Positions 32,332-39,999 of a DNA stretch of 39,999 nucleotides are shown piece by piece; within the stretch, counting starts at the first letter, position 1, and each line of letters opens with the position of its first letter. A program made the translations under genes and the position numbers. Source of the DNA: an uncultured bacterium (GTDB taxonomy: Bacteria > Verrucomicrobiota > Kiritimatiellia > RFP12 > UBA1067); contig CACWJS010000019.1 in assembly GCA_902761275.1 (NCBI GenBank), positions 1 through 39,999 on the forward strand, written 5' to 3'. The notes beneath the pieces are model-generated. The model saw only the letters and a list, made by a program, of their open reading frames with translations, ran no database searches and had not been told where the DNA came from.

Positions 32332-32337
32332 TATAAT
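32332..32337 (+). promoter_or_regulatory. Probable promoter of the DUF2971-mod-res operon
   Basis: TATAAT within GGCATATAATGGTATATC at 32332-32337, 34 nt before the start codon. A second box TGGTATAT overlaps it. The -35 region is not clear. Confidence 0.5.
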
Positions 32338-32370
32338 GGTATATCTTACACAATGAAAGGAGTAGAAAAA

Positions 32371-33414
32371 ATGAATAACGGAATCGCAGAAAATATTGGT
32401 TCATTGATTGACGCAATGAATGCACTTCGTCCGATGAATTGTGATGAGGTGTTTCATTATGTCAGTAGGGACAAAGCAGAATACATTCTGGGCAACGACT
32501 CTGATATATTCTGCGGGCATTCAAATTTCATGAATGATAAGCAAGAGTCGTGGCAAGGATGTCTTGTTTTCTTAGAGCATCTGAAGAAGGTTATGTCGGC
32601 TGAACCATATCAAGTGTTAGAAACGAATCTACGAGAAAATTCTGCAATGGCCAAGTTAACCACATCTGGCTACTCATACTTTATGCCGTACATCATGTGT
32701 GTTACGCCACAGAAGGACTCTGCATATCAATGGCGGAATTACACGGATAAGCAGAAGGGAGGATATTGTTTCGGTTTCAACCTAAAATCGTTGCGCGACG
32801 CTATAGAGAGGCGAAACAAGAAATTTAATATGTATTCTTCTGTCTTCTTGGCACCATGCTTTTATATCGGCGAGGATGATTCTTTGATAGAAAGTTTTAT
32901 GAGGAAGTTTATAGGATCGGTTGCAAAAACGGAATTGAAAACCATTGAGGACAGGTTCAAGACTGCAGAATGCACGCAGGCAATAATTGACATAATCGGC
33001 GCAATCTTTACGCTGGCCCCACTTTTCAAGGATAAAAAGTGGAAGCGTGAGAGAGAATGGCGATTGATTTTAAAGAAAGCACATGTGGCTGTTAATCAGA
33101 GATATGTTCGGTCTCATCTGGCAGACATCTGCGAGCATCCATACAACCTGATGTCGTCAATCATACTGTCGCCTCATGGGAATGAGGCAGAATTGTTGCA
33201 ATATTTGTCCTCTAAATTGGCTGCTGCCGTGGGTGTGATTTCGTCAAGTAAGGTGAGCAAGCCAATTGTAGATTATTATATAACTCCAGTAGAAATCGAT
33301 AAGGATTACGAAGAGGATGTCCTTGCTAAACTGGAAAAGGATGAGGCTTATTCAATAGCATCTCAGGAGGAGTATCGCGCGGAACACCCAAAGGAGACTC
33401 CGAGCCATGCCTGA
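32371..33414 (+). CDS. DUF2971 family protein
   Basis: 347 residues from the ATG at 32371, which follows AAAGGAG by 8 nt. Features of DUF2971: an N-terminal FHYVSRDKAEYIL (resembling LYHYTS-type openings), FMNDKQES, WRNYTDKQKGGYCFGF, and the C-terminal KWKREREWRLIL. Function unknown; family members often sit in defence islands and toxin-like contexts. The gene is visibly AT-richer than its neighbours and than the first 25 kb. Its last 8 nt overlap the start of mod, so it belongs to the restriction-modification operon rather than to a separate cassette. Confidence 0.8.
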   Translation: MNNGIAENIGSLIDAMNALRPMNCDEVFHYVSRDKAEYILGNDSDIFCGHSNFMNDKQESWQGCLVFLEHLKKVMSAEPYQVLETNLRENSAMAKLTTSGYSYFMPYIMCVTPQKDSAYQWRNYTDKQKGGYCFGFNLKSLRDAIERRNKKFNMYSSVFLAPCFYIGEDDSLIESFMRKFIGSVAKTELKTIEDRFKTAECTQAIIDIIGAIFTLAPLFKDKKWKREREWRLILKKAHVAVNQRYVRSHLADICEHPYNLMSSIILSPHGNEAELLQYLSSKLAAAVGVISSSKVSKPIVDYYITPVEIDKDYEEDVLAKLEKDEAYSIASQEEYRAEHPKETPSHA

Positions 33415-35197
33415 CAAGAAGTTGCAGAAGCTTGAGCTGACTTGGATTGGCAAAGAGAAGCGGGAGAGGGTCGAGCCGAGGGTATTGGTCGAGAAGCCGG
33501 AACTTTCCCATCACGCCGCGATGCGGCGGCGCGATGGGAAAGATATCTTTGACAACATGCTTATTCATGGCGATAATCTCATTTCGCTCTCGGCTCTTGA
33601 AGCGGAGTTTGCAGGACGGATTCGGTGCGTGTATATCGATCCCCCTTATAACACGGGAACGGCGTTTGCGCATTATGATGATGGATTGGAACATTCTATT
33701 TGGCTTGGGTTGATGAGGGAACGGTTGGAGTCGCTTAATAAGTTGCTTGCGAAAGATGGGAGTATTTGGATTTCAATAGACGATAGAGAAGAAGCGTATC
33801 TCAAAGTGATGTGTGATGAGATATTTGGACGCGACTGTTTTGTTTCCAATGTAGCGTGGCAACGCACTTATTCGACTCGAAATGACGCCAAAGGAATTGT
33901 CAACGAGGTTGAGCATATACTTGTTTATTCAAAGCAACCTGGTTGGCAGCCAAATAAACTGCCGCGAACAGCAGAAATGGACGATAAATATAAAAACCCA
34001 GATAACGATATTGAGCCGTGGAAAAGCACAGATGCTTTAGCGCCTGACTCTGTTGCACATCAAGGAATGGTGTATGCTATTCAAAATCCAATTACAGGGA
34101 ATTTGATTTATCCAACGCCGGGGCGTCATTGGGCGTATGATCAGAATGTTATCCTTGGCTTTTTGAATGGTTGGACGGATTATGAGTTAAGAGAAATTGA
34201 TGATGTTGAGAAGCGCGCTGCTATTTGTGGAATAGGGGTTGATGAAGTGCGCAAGGGGGTGAAGGCAATTATGCTGGTAAAGCCAATAGAAGAATCGAAG
34301 GCCGATGCAGAAACAGTGTTAAATCGTGGTCGGTGGCCAAGGATCTACTTTATGAAAGGTGGCAAAGGGGGAATCGCACGAAAGACATACCTATCATCTG
34401 TTGGCGGTGTTGCCCCGACAAACTTATGGGAATACAAGGATGTCGGACATACGGACGAGGCGAAGAAGGAGATACTTGCATTGTTTAAGGGCAAGGCACC
34501 ATTTGACACGCCGAAACCTGAGCGGTTGATTAAGCGCGTTCTTGAAGTGGCTACCAAGGAGGGCGACTTGGTGCTTGACTCATTCCTTGGGAGCGGAACA
34601 ACTGCTGCCGTTGCACACAAGATGAGGAGACGGTGGATTGGCATTGAACTTCTTGATCATTGCTACACTAATTGCGCCCCGCGTATGAACAAGGTGATTG
34701 ACGGCGAGGATGCGGGTGGAATTACGAAAGCCGTTGACTGGAAGGGCGGAGGTGGGTATCGCTTCTATGAGCTTGCGCCGACGCTTATTACGAAAGACCA
34801 ATGGGGGCAAGAAGTCATCAACCGCGACTACAATCCCGCGATGCTTGCTGAGGCGGTTTGCAAGCTTGAGGGCTATATCTATGCGCCGAGTCAGGAGGAA
34901 TACTTCATTCACGGCCACGCCACAGAAAAGGCGTTCATCTATGTTACGACGAACTACATGCGCAAGAAGAACTTTGCCGCAATCAGTGAACGGCTGGGTG
35001 CGGGATGCCAGTTGCTAATCTGTTGCAAGGCGTTTGAGAAGGCATCGGTGGATTCCTTCGACAACCTGACAGTCAAGAAGATTCCAGATGCAGTGTTGAA
35101 GAAATGCGAGTGGGGGCACGATGACTACAGTCTCAATGTCGAGAACCTTCCGATGGCGAAGGAAGAGGAAACGGTCGAGCAAATGGAGCTGCTATGA
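33407..35197 (+). CDS. Type III restriction-modification DNA N6-adenine methyltransferase (Mod)
   Basis: 596 residues. Catalytic motif IV DPPY at residues 78-81 (VYIDPPYNTGTAF), followed by the target-recognition region, and AdoMet motif I FLGSGTT at about 391-397; this order is the beta class typical of type III Mod. It methylates one strand of a short asymmetric site and guides Res. The start overlaps the DUF2971 stop; the stop overlaps the res start as ATGA. By eye the central part (about 33720-34430), which should contain target recognition, is AT-richer than the ends, as seen when recognition domains are exchanged. No simple-sequence tract for phase variation is present. Confidence 0.93.
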   Translation: MPDKKLQKLELTWIGKEKRERVEPRVLVEKPELSHHAAMRRRDGKDIFDNMLIHGDNLISLSALEAEFAGRIRCVYIDPPYNTGTAFAHYDDGLEHSIWLGLMRERLESLNKLLAKDGSIWISIDDREEAYLKVMCDEIFGRDCFVSNVAWQRTYSTRNDAKGIVNEVEHILVYSKQPGWQPNKLPRTAEMDDKYKNPDNDIEPWKSTDALAPDSVAHQGMVYAIQNPITGNLIYPTPGRHWAYDQNVILGFLNGWTDYELREIDDVEKRAAICGIGVDEVRKGVKAIMLVKPIEESKADAETVLNRGRWPRIYFMKGGKGGIARKTYLSSVGGVAPTNLWEYKDVGHTDEAKKEILALFKGKAPFDTPKPERLIKRVLEVATKEGDLVLDSFLGSGTTAAVAHKMRRRWIGIELLDHCYTNCAPRMNKVIDGEDAGGITKAVDWKGGGGYRFYELAPTLITKDQWGQEVINRDYNPAMLAEAVCKLEGYIYAPSQEEYFIHGHATEKAFIYVTTNYMRKKNFAAISERLGAGCQLLICCKAFEKASVDSFDNLTVKKIPDAVLKKCEWGHDDYSLNVENLPMAKEEETVEQMELL

Positions 35198-37941
35198 ACA
35201 GTGGAATTGTCAGGGATATCAAGAACCGCTTAAGTTTGCGCAAACCGCAAGCCGATTCGCTGGAGTTGCTGGCGAAGATTGCCGATGCTGGCATACTCAA
35301 GAAGGATGCCGATGTTGCGGCGCAACTTGATGCGGTCAAGGCGGTAGCACCAACTGTGACGGCTTTTGATCGTGATTTTTGCTCTCTTTGCTTCGCGTTG
35401 GCGACTGGCGTTGGAAAGACGCGGCTGATGGGTGCGTTCATCGCGTATCTCCACGAGGCACATGGTATGCGCAACTTCGTTGTCATTGCGCCGAATCTCA
35501 CGATATACGAGAAGTTGATCTCCGATTTTACGCCAGGAACTCTGAAATATGTCTTCAAGGGAATCAAAGAGTTCGCGGCAAATCCGCCGGTGATTATCAC
35601 TGGCGAAACCTACCAGTCTGGCAAGGGTGTTCAGGCGAGCGATCTGTTAGGAGAGACGGTTGTAATAAACATCTTCAACATCGCCAAGTTGACCGCTAAG
35701 GACAAAGGGCATTTTGCAGCTGACGATGCAAAGGCAAAGGTTGCGAGGATTCGGCGGCTTGTAGAGACTATCGGGCAGAGCTACTTCGACTATCTTGCGA
35801 GTCGTGACGATTTAGTGGTGTTGATGGACGAGTCGCATCGTTATCGCGCCGAGGCGGGAATGGCGGCTATAAACGAACTGCGGCCAGTTTTGGGCATTGA
35901 GTTGACGGCCACGCCGCGAGTTGTGAAGGGGGCAAAGGAGATACCCTTTAACAATATCGCATACGAATATGCTCTTGCCAAAGCGATGGCAGATGGTTTC
36001 GTGAAAGAACCTGCGATAGCGACGCGCATGGGATTCAACATCACGGATCATGTCAAGGATTCCGACGAGCTGGAACGGTTGAAACTGAACGATGCGGCTT
36101 TGATACACGAGAACACCAAAGCAGCGCTCACGAATTGGGCGCAGAACCACAACAAGCCGGTCGTCAAGCCGTTTATACTGGTGGTTGCGGGTGACAAAGC
36201 TCATGCGGACGCGCTTGAAGAATACATGGCAAGCGATGGCTTTAGAAAGGGCGCATACAAGGGTAAGATCGTCAAGGTGTATTCCGGCATGAGCGCCGAG
36301 AAGGACGCTGAGATGGTCGGGCAACTCTTGGAGATAGAGAAGTCGGGGAATCCAGTTGAAATAGTCATTCATGTCAACAAGCTAAGCGAGGGGTGGGATG
36401 TCACAAATCTCTACACCATAGTGCCGCTCAGAGCAGCGAACTCGGTCAACCTCGTCGAGCAGTCAATAGGTCGAGGTCTGCGACTGCCATACGGCGAACG
36501 AACAGGCGACGAGGCGGTAGATACTCTAACTGTTGTTTCGCATGACAACTATGCTGCGGTTATCAGCAAGGCAAGAGAACAGAAGGGGATTATATTCAAG
36601 AGCTATGTCATAGGCGACAACATCCCCGACAAGGGAAAGCGAGTTGAAAGCATAGCGCCTGTGAGTCAGTCTCTTGCGGAGGCAGCGAAGAGCGGTAATG
36701 CGAAAGACGCCTATATTCCGATCGGTGCTGGGATAACGGCAGGGGGGCTTACGGCAGAGATGGGGAACGCGCTTGGTGCCGTGAACAAGGTCATGGAAGA
36801 GTTGTTGGATGAAAGGAAAGGGTGCGATCTTTCGGACGAGGCGACATTTAACGCCGTTGCAGAGGCGGCGGCAAGGGAGGTGCAAGAGCAGTCTGGCGCG
36901 ACTGTGAGCAGGGAAGTGGTGGAGAAAGCTTGCAGGGTCGTTGAGCAGACTACGATTGCGATACCGAGGGTCGAAGCGGTGCCGAAGGGCGTGGTAGTGC
37001 AGGGATTTGAATCGTTCAAGCTTGACACCGAGCCGTTGAAGAGTCTCAATCCTGTTGACAGTGGCTTGCGAGTCACGACGATCCGCGAGCAGAAGGCAGT
37101 TAGGTCGATTGCGCGAGAGGCAGATTCTGGCGACAGGGCGGAAAATTATCTTTCCGCGCTTATAGGCAAGTTACGAGAGGCGGAGGAAATAGACTACGAG
37201 GGTAATTCCGAGCTTGTTGTCGGGCTTGCAACGGAAGCGATTGAATTCATAGCAAAGCGTTTTGAGGGGAATGTGGCGGCAAATGTTATCAGCAATAACA
37301 TGGAAAAGGTTGCGTCTATCATTCGCAATCAGTTGACTGCCCATGCAGTTTACGAAGATGCCGAATACGAGTTTAGGGTAACTCCAGGATGTGTCAAGCT
37401 TGGGCTTTCAAGTGCATTGCTACTTGAAACAGAACCAGTGCGCGACTTTAGGGCGGCGCTCAAAGAGGGCGAGAAAAGCAGAATCAAGTCCATGGTGTTC
37501 AGCGGCTTCAAGAAGTGCCTTTATGAGAAGCAGAAGTTTGACAGCAATCCGGAGCGGAAGTTTGCCGAGATACTGGAGGACGGCAAGGAGGTCGAGAAGT
37601 GGTTTAGGCCAGATTCGAGCAGGTTTTCAATACGGCGCAACAACGGCGAAAACTACTTTCCTGATTTCGTCGTGGAGACCAAAGATATGAAATACATCTG
37701 TGAGGTTAAGGCCGATAAGAAGGTAAACGATCCGGATGTGATTGACAAGTGGAACGCTGCCGTTGAATGGTGCAATGCCGCGTCGGAGGCGGAGTCGGCG
37801 GCTGGACACAAGGAATGGCGGTATTTGTTCATCAAGGAAAGCCAGATCGACGAGGCGATGGTTTTCAAGGTGGCAATCGCCAAGTTCGTCGAGACTGACA
37901 GGCGAGAGGTGGCGAAGAATGCTTCTATTGTCGGATTTTAA
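35194..37941 (+). CDS. Type III restriction enzyme helicase-nuclease (Res)
   Basis: 915 residues. SF2 helicase Walker A ATGVGKT at residues 70-76, DEAD-box variant MDESHRYR (about 211-218), TATPR, and later QSIGRGLRLPYG (motif VI). The C-terminal nuclease is of the PD-(D/E)xK type: PDFVVETKDMKYICEVKADK, about residues 823-842. With Mod it cleaves DNA after ATP-driven communication between two unmethylated sites. ATGA overlap with mod fixes the stoichiometric coupling. All motifs look intact, so the enzyme is likely active. Confidence 0.93.
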   Translation: MNSGIVRDIKNRLSLRKPQADSLELLAKIADAGILKKDADVAAQLDAVKAVAPTVTAFDRDFCSLCFALATGVGKTRLMGAFIAYLHEAHGMRNFVVIAPNLTIYEKLISDFTPGTLKYVFKGIKEFAANPPVIITGETYQSGKGVQASDLLGETVVINIFNIAKLTAKDKGHFAADDAKAKVARIRRLVETIGQSYFDYLASRDDLVVLMDESHRYRAEAGMAAINELRPVLGIELTATPRVVKGAKEIPFNNIAYEYALAKAMADGFVKEPAIATRMGFNITDHVKDSDELERLKLNDAALIHENTKAALTNWAQNHNKPVVKPFILVVAGDKAHADALEEYMASDGFRKGAYKGKIVKVYSGMSAEKDAEMVGQLLEIEKSGNPVEIVIHVNKLSEGWDVTNLYTIVPLRAANSVNLVEQSIGRGLRLPYGERTGDEAVDTLTVVSHDNYAAVISKAREQKGIIFKSYVIGDNIPDKGKRVESIAPVSQSLAEAAKSGNAKDAYIPIGAGITAGGLTAEMGNALGAVNKVMEELLDERKGCDLSDEATFNAVAEAAAREVQEQSGATVSREVVEKACRVVEQTTIAIPRVEAVPKGVVVQGFESFKLDTEPLKSLNPVDSGLRVTTIREQKAVRSIAREADSGDRAENYLSALIGKLREAEEIDYEGNSELVVGLATEAIEFIAKRFEGNVAANVISNNMEKVASIIRNQLTAHAVYEDAEYEFRVTPGCVKLGLSSALLLETEPVRDFRAALKEGEKSRIKSMVFSGFKKCLYEKQKFDSNPERKFAEILEDGKEVEKWFRPDSSRFSIRRNNGENYFPDFVVETKDMKYICEVKADKKVNDPDVIDKWNAAVEWCNAASEAESAAGHKEWRYLFIKESQIDEAMVFKVAIAKFVETDRREVAKNASIVGF

Positions 37942-37973
37942 ATGGCAGAATTCTATTAAGGAGGGGCAACGTT

Positions 37974-38378
37974 ATGGTAACACGCGACTATTACGGAAGA
38001 GATGGTTCTTATCGCGGTCACAAGGTGCTTGACGGGGATATCGCCAAGTATTATGACGCGCAAGGACGTTACAAGGGTTATCGAGACTACAAGACAGGCA
38101 AGTTCTTCGGCGCGCGTGGGGAATATAAAGGGAAGTCGGAGCGTTCAGGGAACATTACAAAGTTTTTTGACTCCAAAGGAAGTTTCAAGGGATATCGTGA
38201 CAATACGAGCGGCAAGCGCTTTGGGGCTCGTGGCGAATATAAAGGTCATCGTGGTGCGGATGGCAAGTTCTACGGCGCTCGCGGAGAATACAGGGGGCAT
38301 TCTGTAGTGCGTGGCGGTGGGAGCAAGAAAGGCGGCGGTATCTCTGGCTTCTTTAAGGCGCTGTTTGGAAGTCACTAA
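37974..38378 (+). CDS. Small basic protein of aromatic/glycine repeats
   Basis: 134 residues; the ATG follows AAGGAGGGG. Six or seven short repeats of the form (Y/F)(Y/F)-x-x-x-G-x-(Y/F)-(K/R)-G appear, for example YYGRDGSYRG, YYDAQGRYKG, FFDSKGSFKG, and GARGEYKG three times. Two longer blocks (KGYRD..., GKxFGARGEYKG) repeat at about 41 residues. The end is Gly-rich with a short amphipathic GFFKALFG helix. No signal peptide; strongly basic. I do not recognise the family. It starts 32 nt after res, likely in the same operon, so it may bind nucleic acid or assemble. Confidence 0.7.
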   Translation: MVTRDYYGRDGSYRGHKVLDGDIAKYYDAQGRYKGYRDYKTGKFFGARGEYKGKSERSGNITKFFDSKGSFKGYRDNTSGKRFGARGEYKGHRGADGKFYGARGEYRGHSVVRGGGSKKGGGISGFFKALFGSH

Positions 38379-38397
38379 CTTGTAGGGAGAAAACACT

Positions 38398-39675
38398 ATG
38401 GGTAGAAAGTCGAAAGCTGACGCGGACGAGCTTGTGCCGATTACGCTCACGGAAGAGGAACTTAAGGAGTTTCGTCCGGCCTCTGAATTCCTTCATAATG
38501 GTGACGAAGGAGCCGAGGTGGACGAGGACGATTCCGGCGAGAATGAAGGCGCCGAGGAAGTTCATGACACGAGGAAGGAAGGGCGTCCTGAGCCGGGATA
38601 TTCCACGAAACTCAATGCCGAAGGGCGGCTTACCGATGAACAGATGGATGCCAACATAGAAGCGGCGGCAAGGGAGTTCAAAGACCCCCATATCACCAAT
38701 CCAAAATATGTCTGGGGTATGAAGTATCTGGACGATATGTTTGAGAAGGAAAGGGCTCAGTGGAAAGCGGAGCTTGCGAATGTCGATCATAAAGAGGCGC
38801 GTAGGATGCTTGCAGCGCAGGAAGCCGAGGAGGAAGCTCGCGAGAAAGCAGAGAAGCCAAGAAAGCGTAAAAAGACGAAAAAACCGTCGCTGAGGAAAGC
38901 AATCAATGAGATGAATGCCGCCGCGAGCGAGGTGTTTCTTGACGAGTATGGACTTGATGTTGTAGAAATGAGTTGCTGCGATGACTATCTCTATGTAATG
39001 GAGATATCGCCCGAGGCAGACGCAGAGTCTGTCCTTGAGGCATCAAACGCACTTTTCCATAAAATCGGTATATTGCCGGAAGAGCGTGATTTGGAGATGG
39101 AGGAAATGACGGAATATTGCACAGTGCATCGCAATGAATATTCCAAGGCATGTTTTGTGATGTTTAACCATCCATTTGTCATTGAAGCCGTGTCGGCAGG
39201 TGTCAAGTGCGGAGATACGGTGAGGGTATTTGCTGATGCACAGCGCAAGCGCGTTGAAGGCAAAACGGCTGGAATCGCGCCGACAGTGGTTGGGGGTGAG
39301 GGCGAAGAGGGAGACAGCGACGAGGCATGGATGCGGAAACTGGCCGAGGGCATCAAGTCGGGAGCGATTCGGTCTAAGTCAGGCGAGGGGTTCTTTGTGT
39401 TGAAGAGTGAGTTTTTCAAGGCGATCAAGGCGGGAACAAAGACTACGGAATATCGTGACATAACGCCTCGCAACTTGTCAATGTCGATTGGGATTAAGAC
39501 GGTAAAACTCCAGTCTGGCTACGGTCATCCAGGCCAGCCGCCGGAACAGATGCGGTTTGAGGTTGCGTCAGTCGAGTTTCTCGATGCCGATGACAATGAA
39601 TGTGACCCCTACAACATTCCTGATGGCTTCGTCGCCACGACGATAGCGATACACCTTGGGAAGAGGATTGGATAG
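38398..39675 (+). CDS. Protein with charged N-terminal region and ASCH-like C-terminal domain
   Basis: 425 residues. Residues 1-60 are acidic (GDEGAEVDEDDSGENEGAEE), about 125-170 are a Lys/Glu-rich helical stretch (KPRKRKKTKKPS), and about 185-280 form an unknown folded domain with several Cys. The C-terminal about 99 residues (327-425) contain FFVLKSEFFKAIKAGTKTTE directly followed by YRDITPR, then a GYGHPGQ turn and FEVASVEF; this is the pattern of ASCH/PUA-like RNA- or nucleotide-binding domains often found in phages and defence loci. The start lies 20 nt after the repeat protein, with a weak GTAGGGAG site. Function unknown; ASCH call moderate. Confidence 0.65.
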   Translation: MGRKSKADADELVPITLTEEELKEFRPASEFLHNGDEGAEVDEDDSGENEGAEEVHDTRKEGRPEPGYSTKLNAEGRLTDEQMDANIEAAAREFKDPHITNPKYVWGMKYLDDMFEKERAQWKAELANVDHKEARRMLAAQEAEEEAREKAEKPRKRKKTKKPSLRKAINEMNAAASEVFLDEYGLDVVEMSCCDDYLYVMEISPEADAESVLEASNALFHKIGILPEERDLEMEEMTEYCTVHRNEYSKACFVMFNHPFVIEAVSAGVKCGDTVRVFADAQRKRVEGKTAGIAPTVVGGEGEEGDSDEAWMRKLAEGIKSGAIRSKSGEGFFVLKSEFFKAIKAGTKTTEYRDITPRNLSMSIGIKTVKLQSGYGHPGQPPEQMRFEVASVEFLDADDNECDPYNIPDGFVATTIAIHLGKRIG

Positions 39676-39749
39676 CAATTGTGGGATGCTTTTGTTGGCA
39701 ATAAGAAATTGTTATAAGTAGCAGAAAGCGACGATTTTCACCGTTTTAT

Positions 39750-39844
39750 CCCCTTGACAAAAAATATTGGGGTTTTTGCAGTTTTACATTGGCGAGATGC
39801 AATTATTCTTGCTTTTGCAAGGCGTAGAATTTTTGTCAAGGGGG
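39750..39844. repeat. Inverted repeat CCCCTTGACAAAAA ... TTTTTGTCAAGGGG
   Basis: Left arm 39750-39765 and right arm 39829-39844, 15 bp with one base length difference and about 63 bp between. Each arm contains a perfect TTGACA facing inward, but neither has a convincing -10 at the right distance. A regulatory site, recombination site or terminator-like structure are all possible. Confidence 0.75.
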
Positions 39845-39881
39845 TTTTTCAAGGGTTTTTTGCAAAAGTGCGTCTATCTCC

Positions 39882-39910
39882 TTGCGCTAAATTCGGAGTT
39901 GTGATACAAT
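39882..39910 (+). promoter_or_regulatory. Promoter of the gene that leaves the window
   Basis: TTGCGC (39882-39887), a 17-bp spacer and extended -10 TG-A-TACAAT (39905-39910). A leader of about 33 nt with AAGGAGG leads to ATG 39950. Confidence 0.7.
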
Positions 39911-39949
39911 CCTGTATGCTCATGAGGGCAACCATATTAAGGAGGAAAT

Positions 39950-39999
39950 ATGAACGATACAGTCAATGAAGAATCTGGCGCAGGCACTCTTTTGCTGGC
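39950..39999 (+). CDS. Start of an unidentified gene, cut by the window end
   Basis: ATG with a strong AAGGAGG 5 nt upstream and a good promoter. Only 16 codons are visible (MNDTVNEESGAGTLLL), too few for a family. Start signals make it very likely real. Confidence 0.7.
   Translation, partial: MNDTVNEESGAGTLLL

Larger units (their letters stand above)
39676..39949. other. Regulatory gap after the ASCH-like gene
   Basis: No gene. It holds an inverted repeat at 39750-39844, TTTTGCA-type palindromes at 39774-39781, 39809-39822 (CTTGC-TTTT-GCAAG hairpin) and 39857-39866, and a promoter before the next gene. It is AT-rich. Confidence 0.7.

Overview
The window reads as chromosomal DNA of a GC-rich, anaerobic, Gram-negative bacterium. 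Outer-membrane-type barrel proteins and signal peptides point to a double membrane, and RnfAB with fermentation-compatible metabolism points to anaerobic life. Genome style suggests the PVC superphylum (Verrucomicrobiota/Kiritimatiellota-like). That assignment is an inference of low-to-moderate confidence, because no rRNA is present. Every gene I can support lies on the + strand.

Positions 1-25,633 are a core-type region: the 3' end of a DUF2235 hydrolase, argJ, a TolB-like propeller, gatC-gatA, a cyclophilin, a LA_2272-type surface-repeat protein, DUF1015, DUF2062, an ArfB/ICT1-like release factor, serS, a porin-like barrel, a YqiA-like esterase, a GT-C membrane glycosyltransferase, dxs, a NERD membrane protein, a Ctp protease, dapF, rnfA-rnfB, a GH13 enzyme, ugd, galE, a degenerate uracil-DNA-glycosylase-like ORF and pyrK. 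Two genome habits stand out. Transcription units start at extended -10 boxes (TGNTATAAT), and in four clear cases the box sits only 7-8 nt before the ATG with no Shine-Dalgarno, so the mRNAs should be leaderless. Many gaps are filled end to end by degenerate 7-8-mer repeats (GTTGAAAA-, AGTTGGAG-, GGGGTCAG- and CTCCCCCA-like), and the CTCCCCCA type also lies in frame inside two coding regions.

Positions 25,634-28,284 are a rearranged junction. It holds hairpins, an N-terminal fragment of a CRISPR-associated NE0113-type gene, an AlbA_2/Schlafen-like ATP-binding gene framed by a 28-bp direct repeat, a second fragment of the same cas start, a promoter, a pair of TTTTGCAAA direct repeats, and about 300 bp of consecutive hairpins ending in a large nested inverted repeat.

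Positions 28,285-39,675 are a defence island of visibly lower GC: a large Z1-domain ATPase, a small ORF, a DUF2971 protein, a type III restriction-modification pair (Mod and Res) with overlapping reading frames, a small basic protein of aromatic/glycine repeats, and a protein with an acidic/charged N-terminal part and an ASCH-like C-terminal domain. The last 320 bp hold an inverted repeat, further TTTTGCAAAA-like palindromes, a good promoter and the first codons of the next gene. The most likely new biology is the combined Z1-DUF2971-type III RM-repeat protein-ASCH locus with its structured leader. The repeat-driven remodelling of coding sequences and the leaderless promoter architecture come next.
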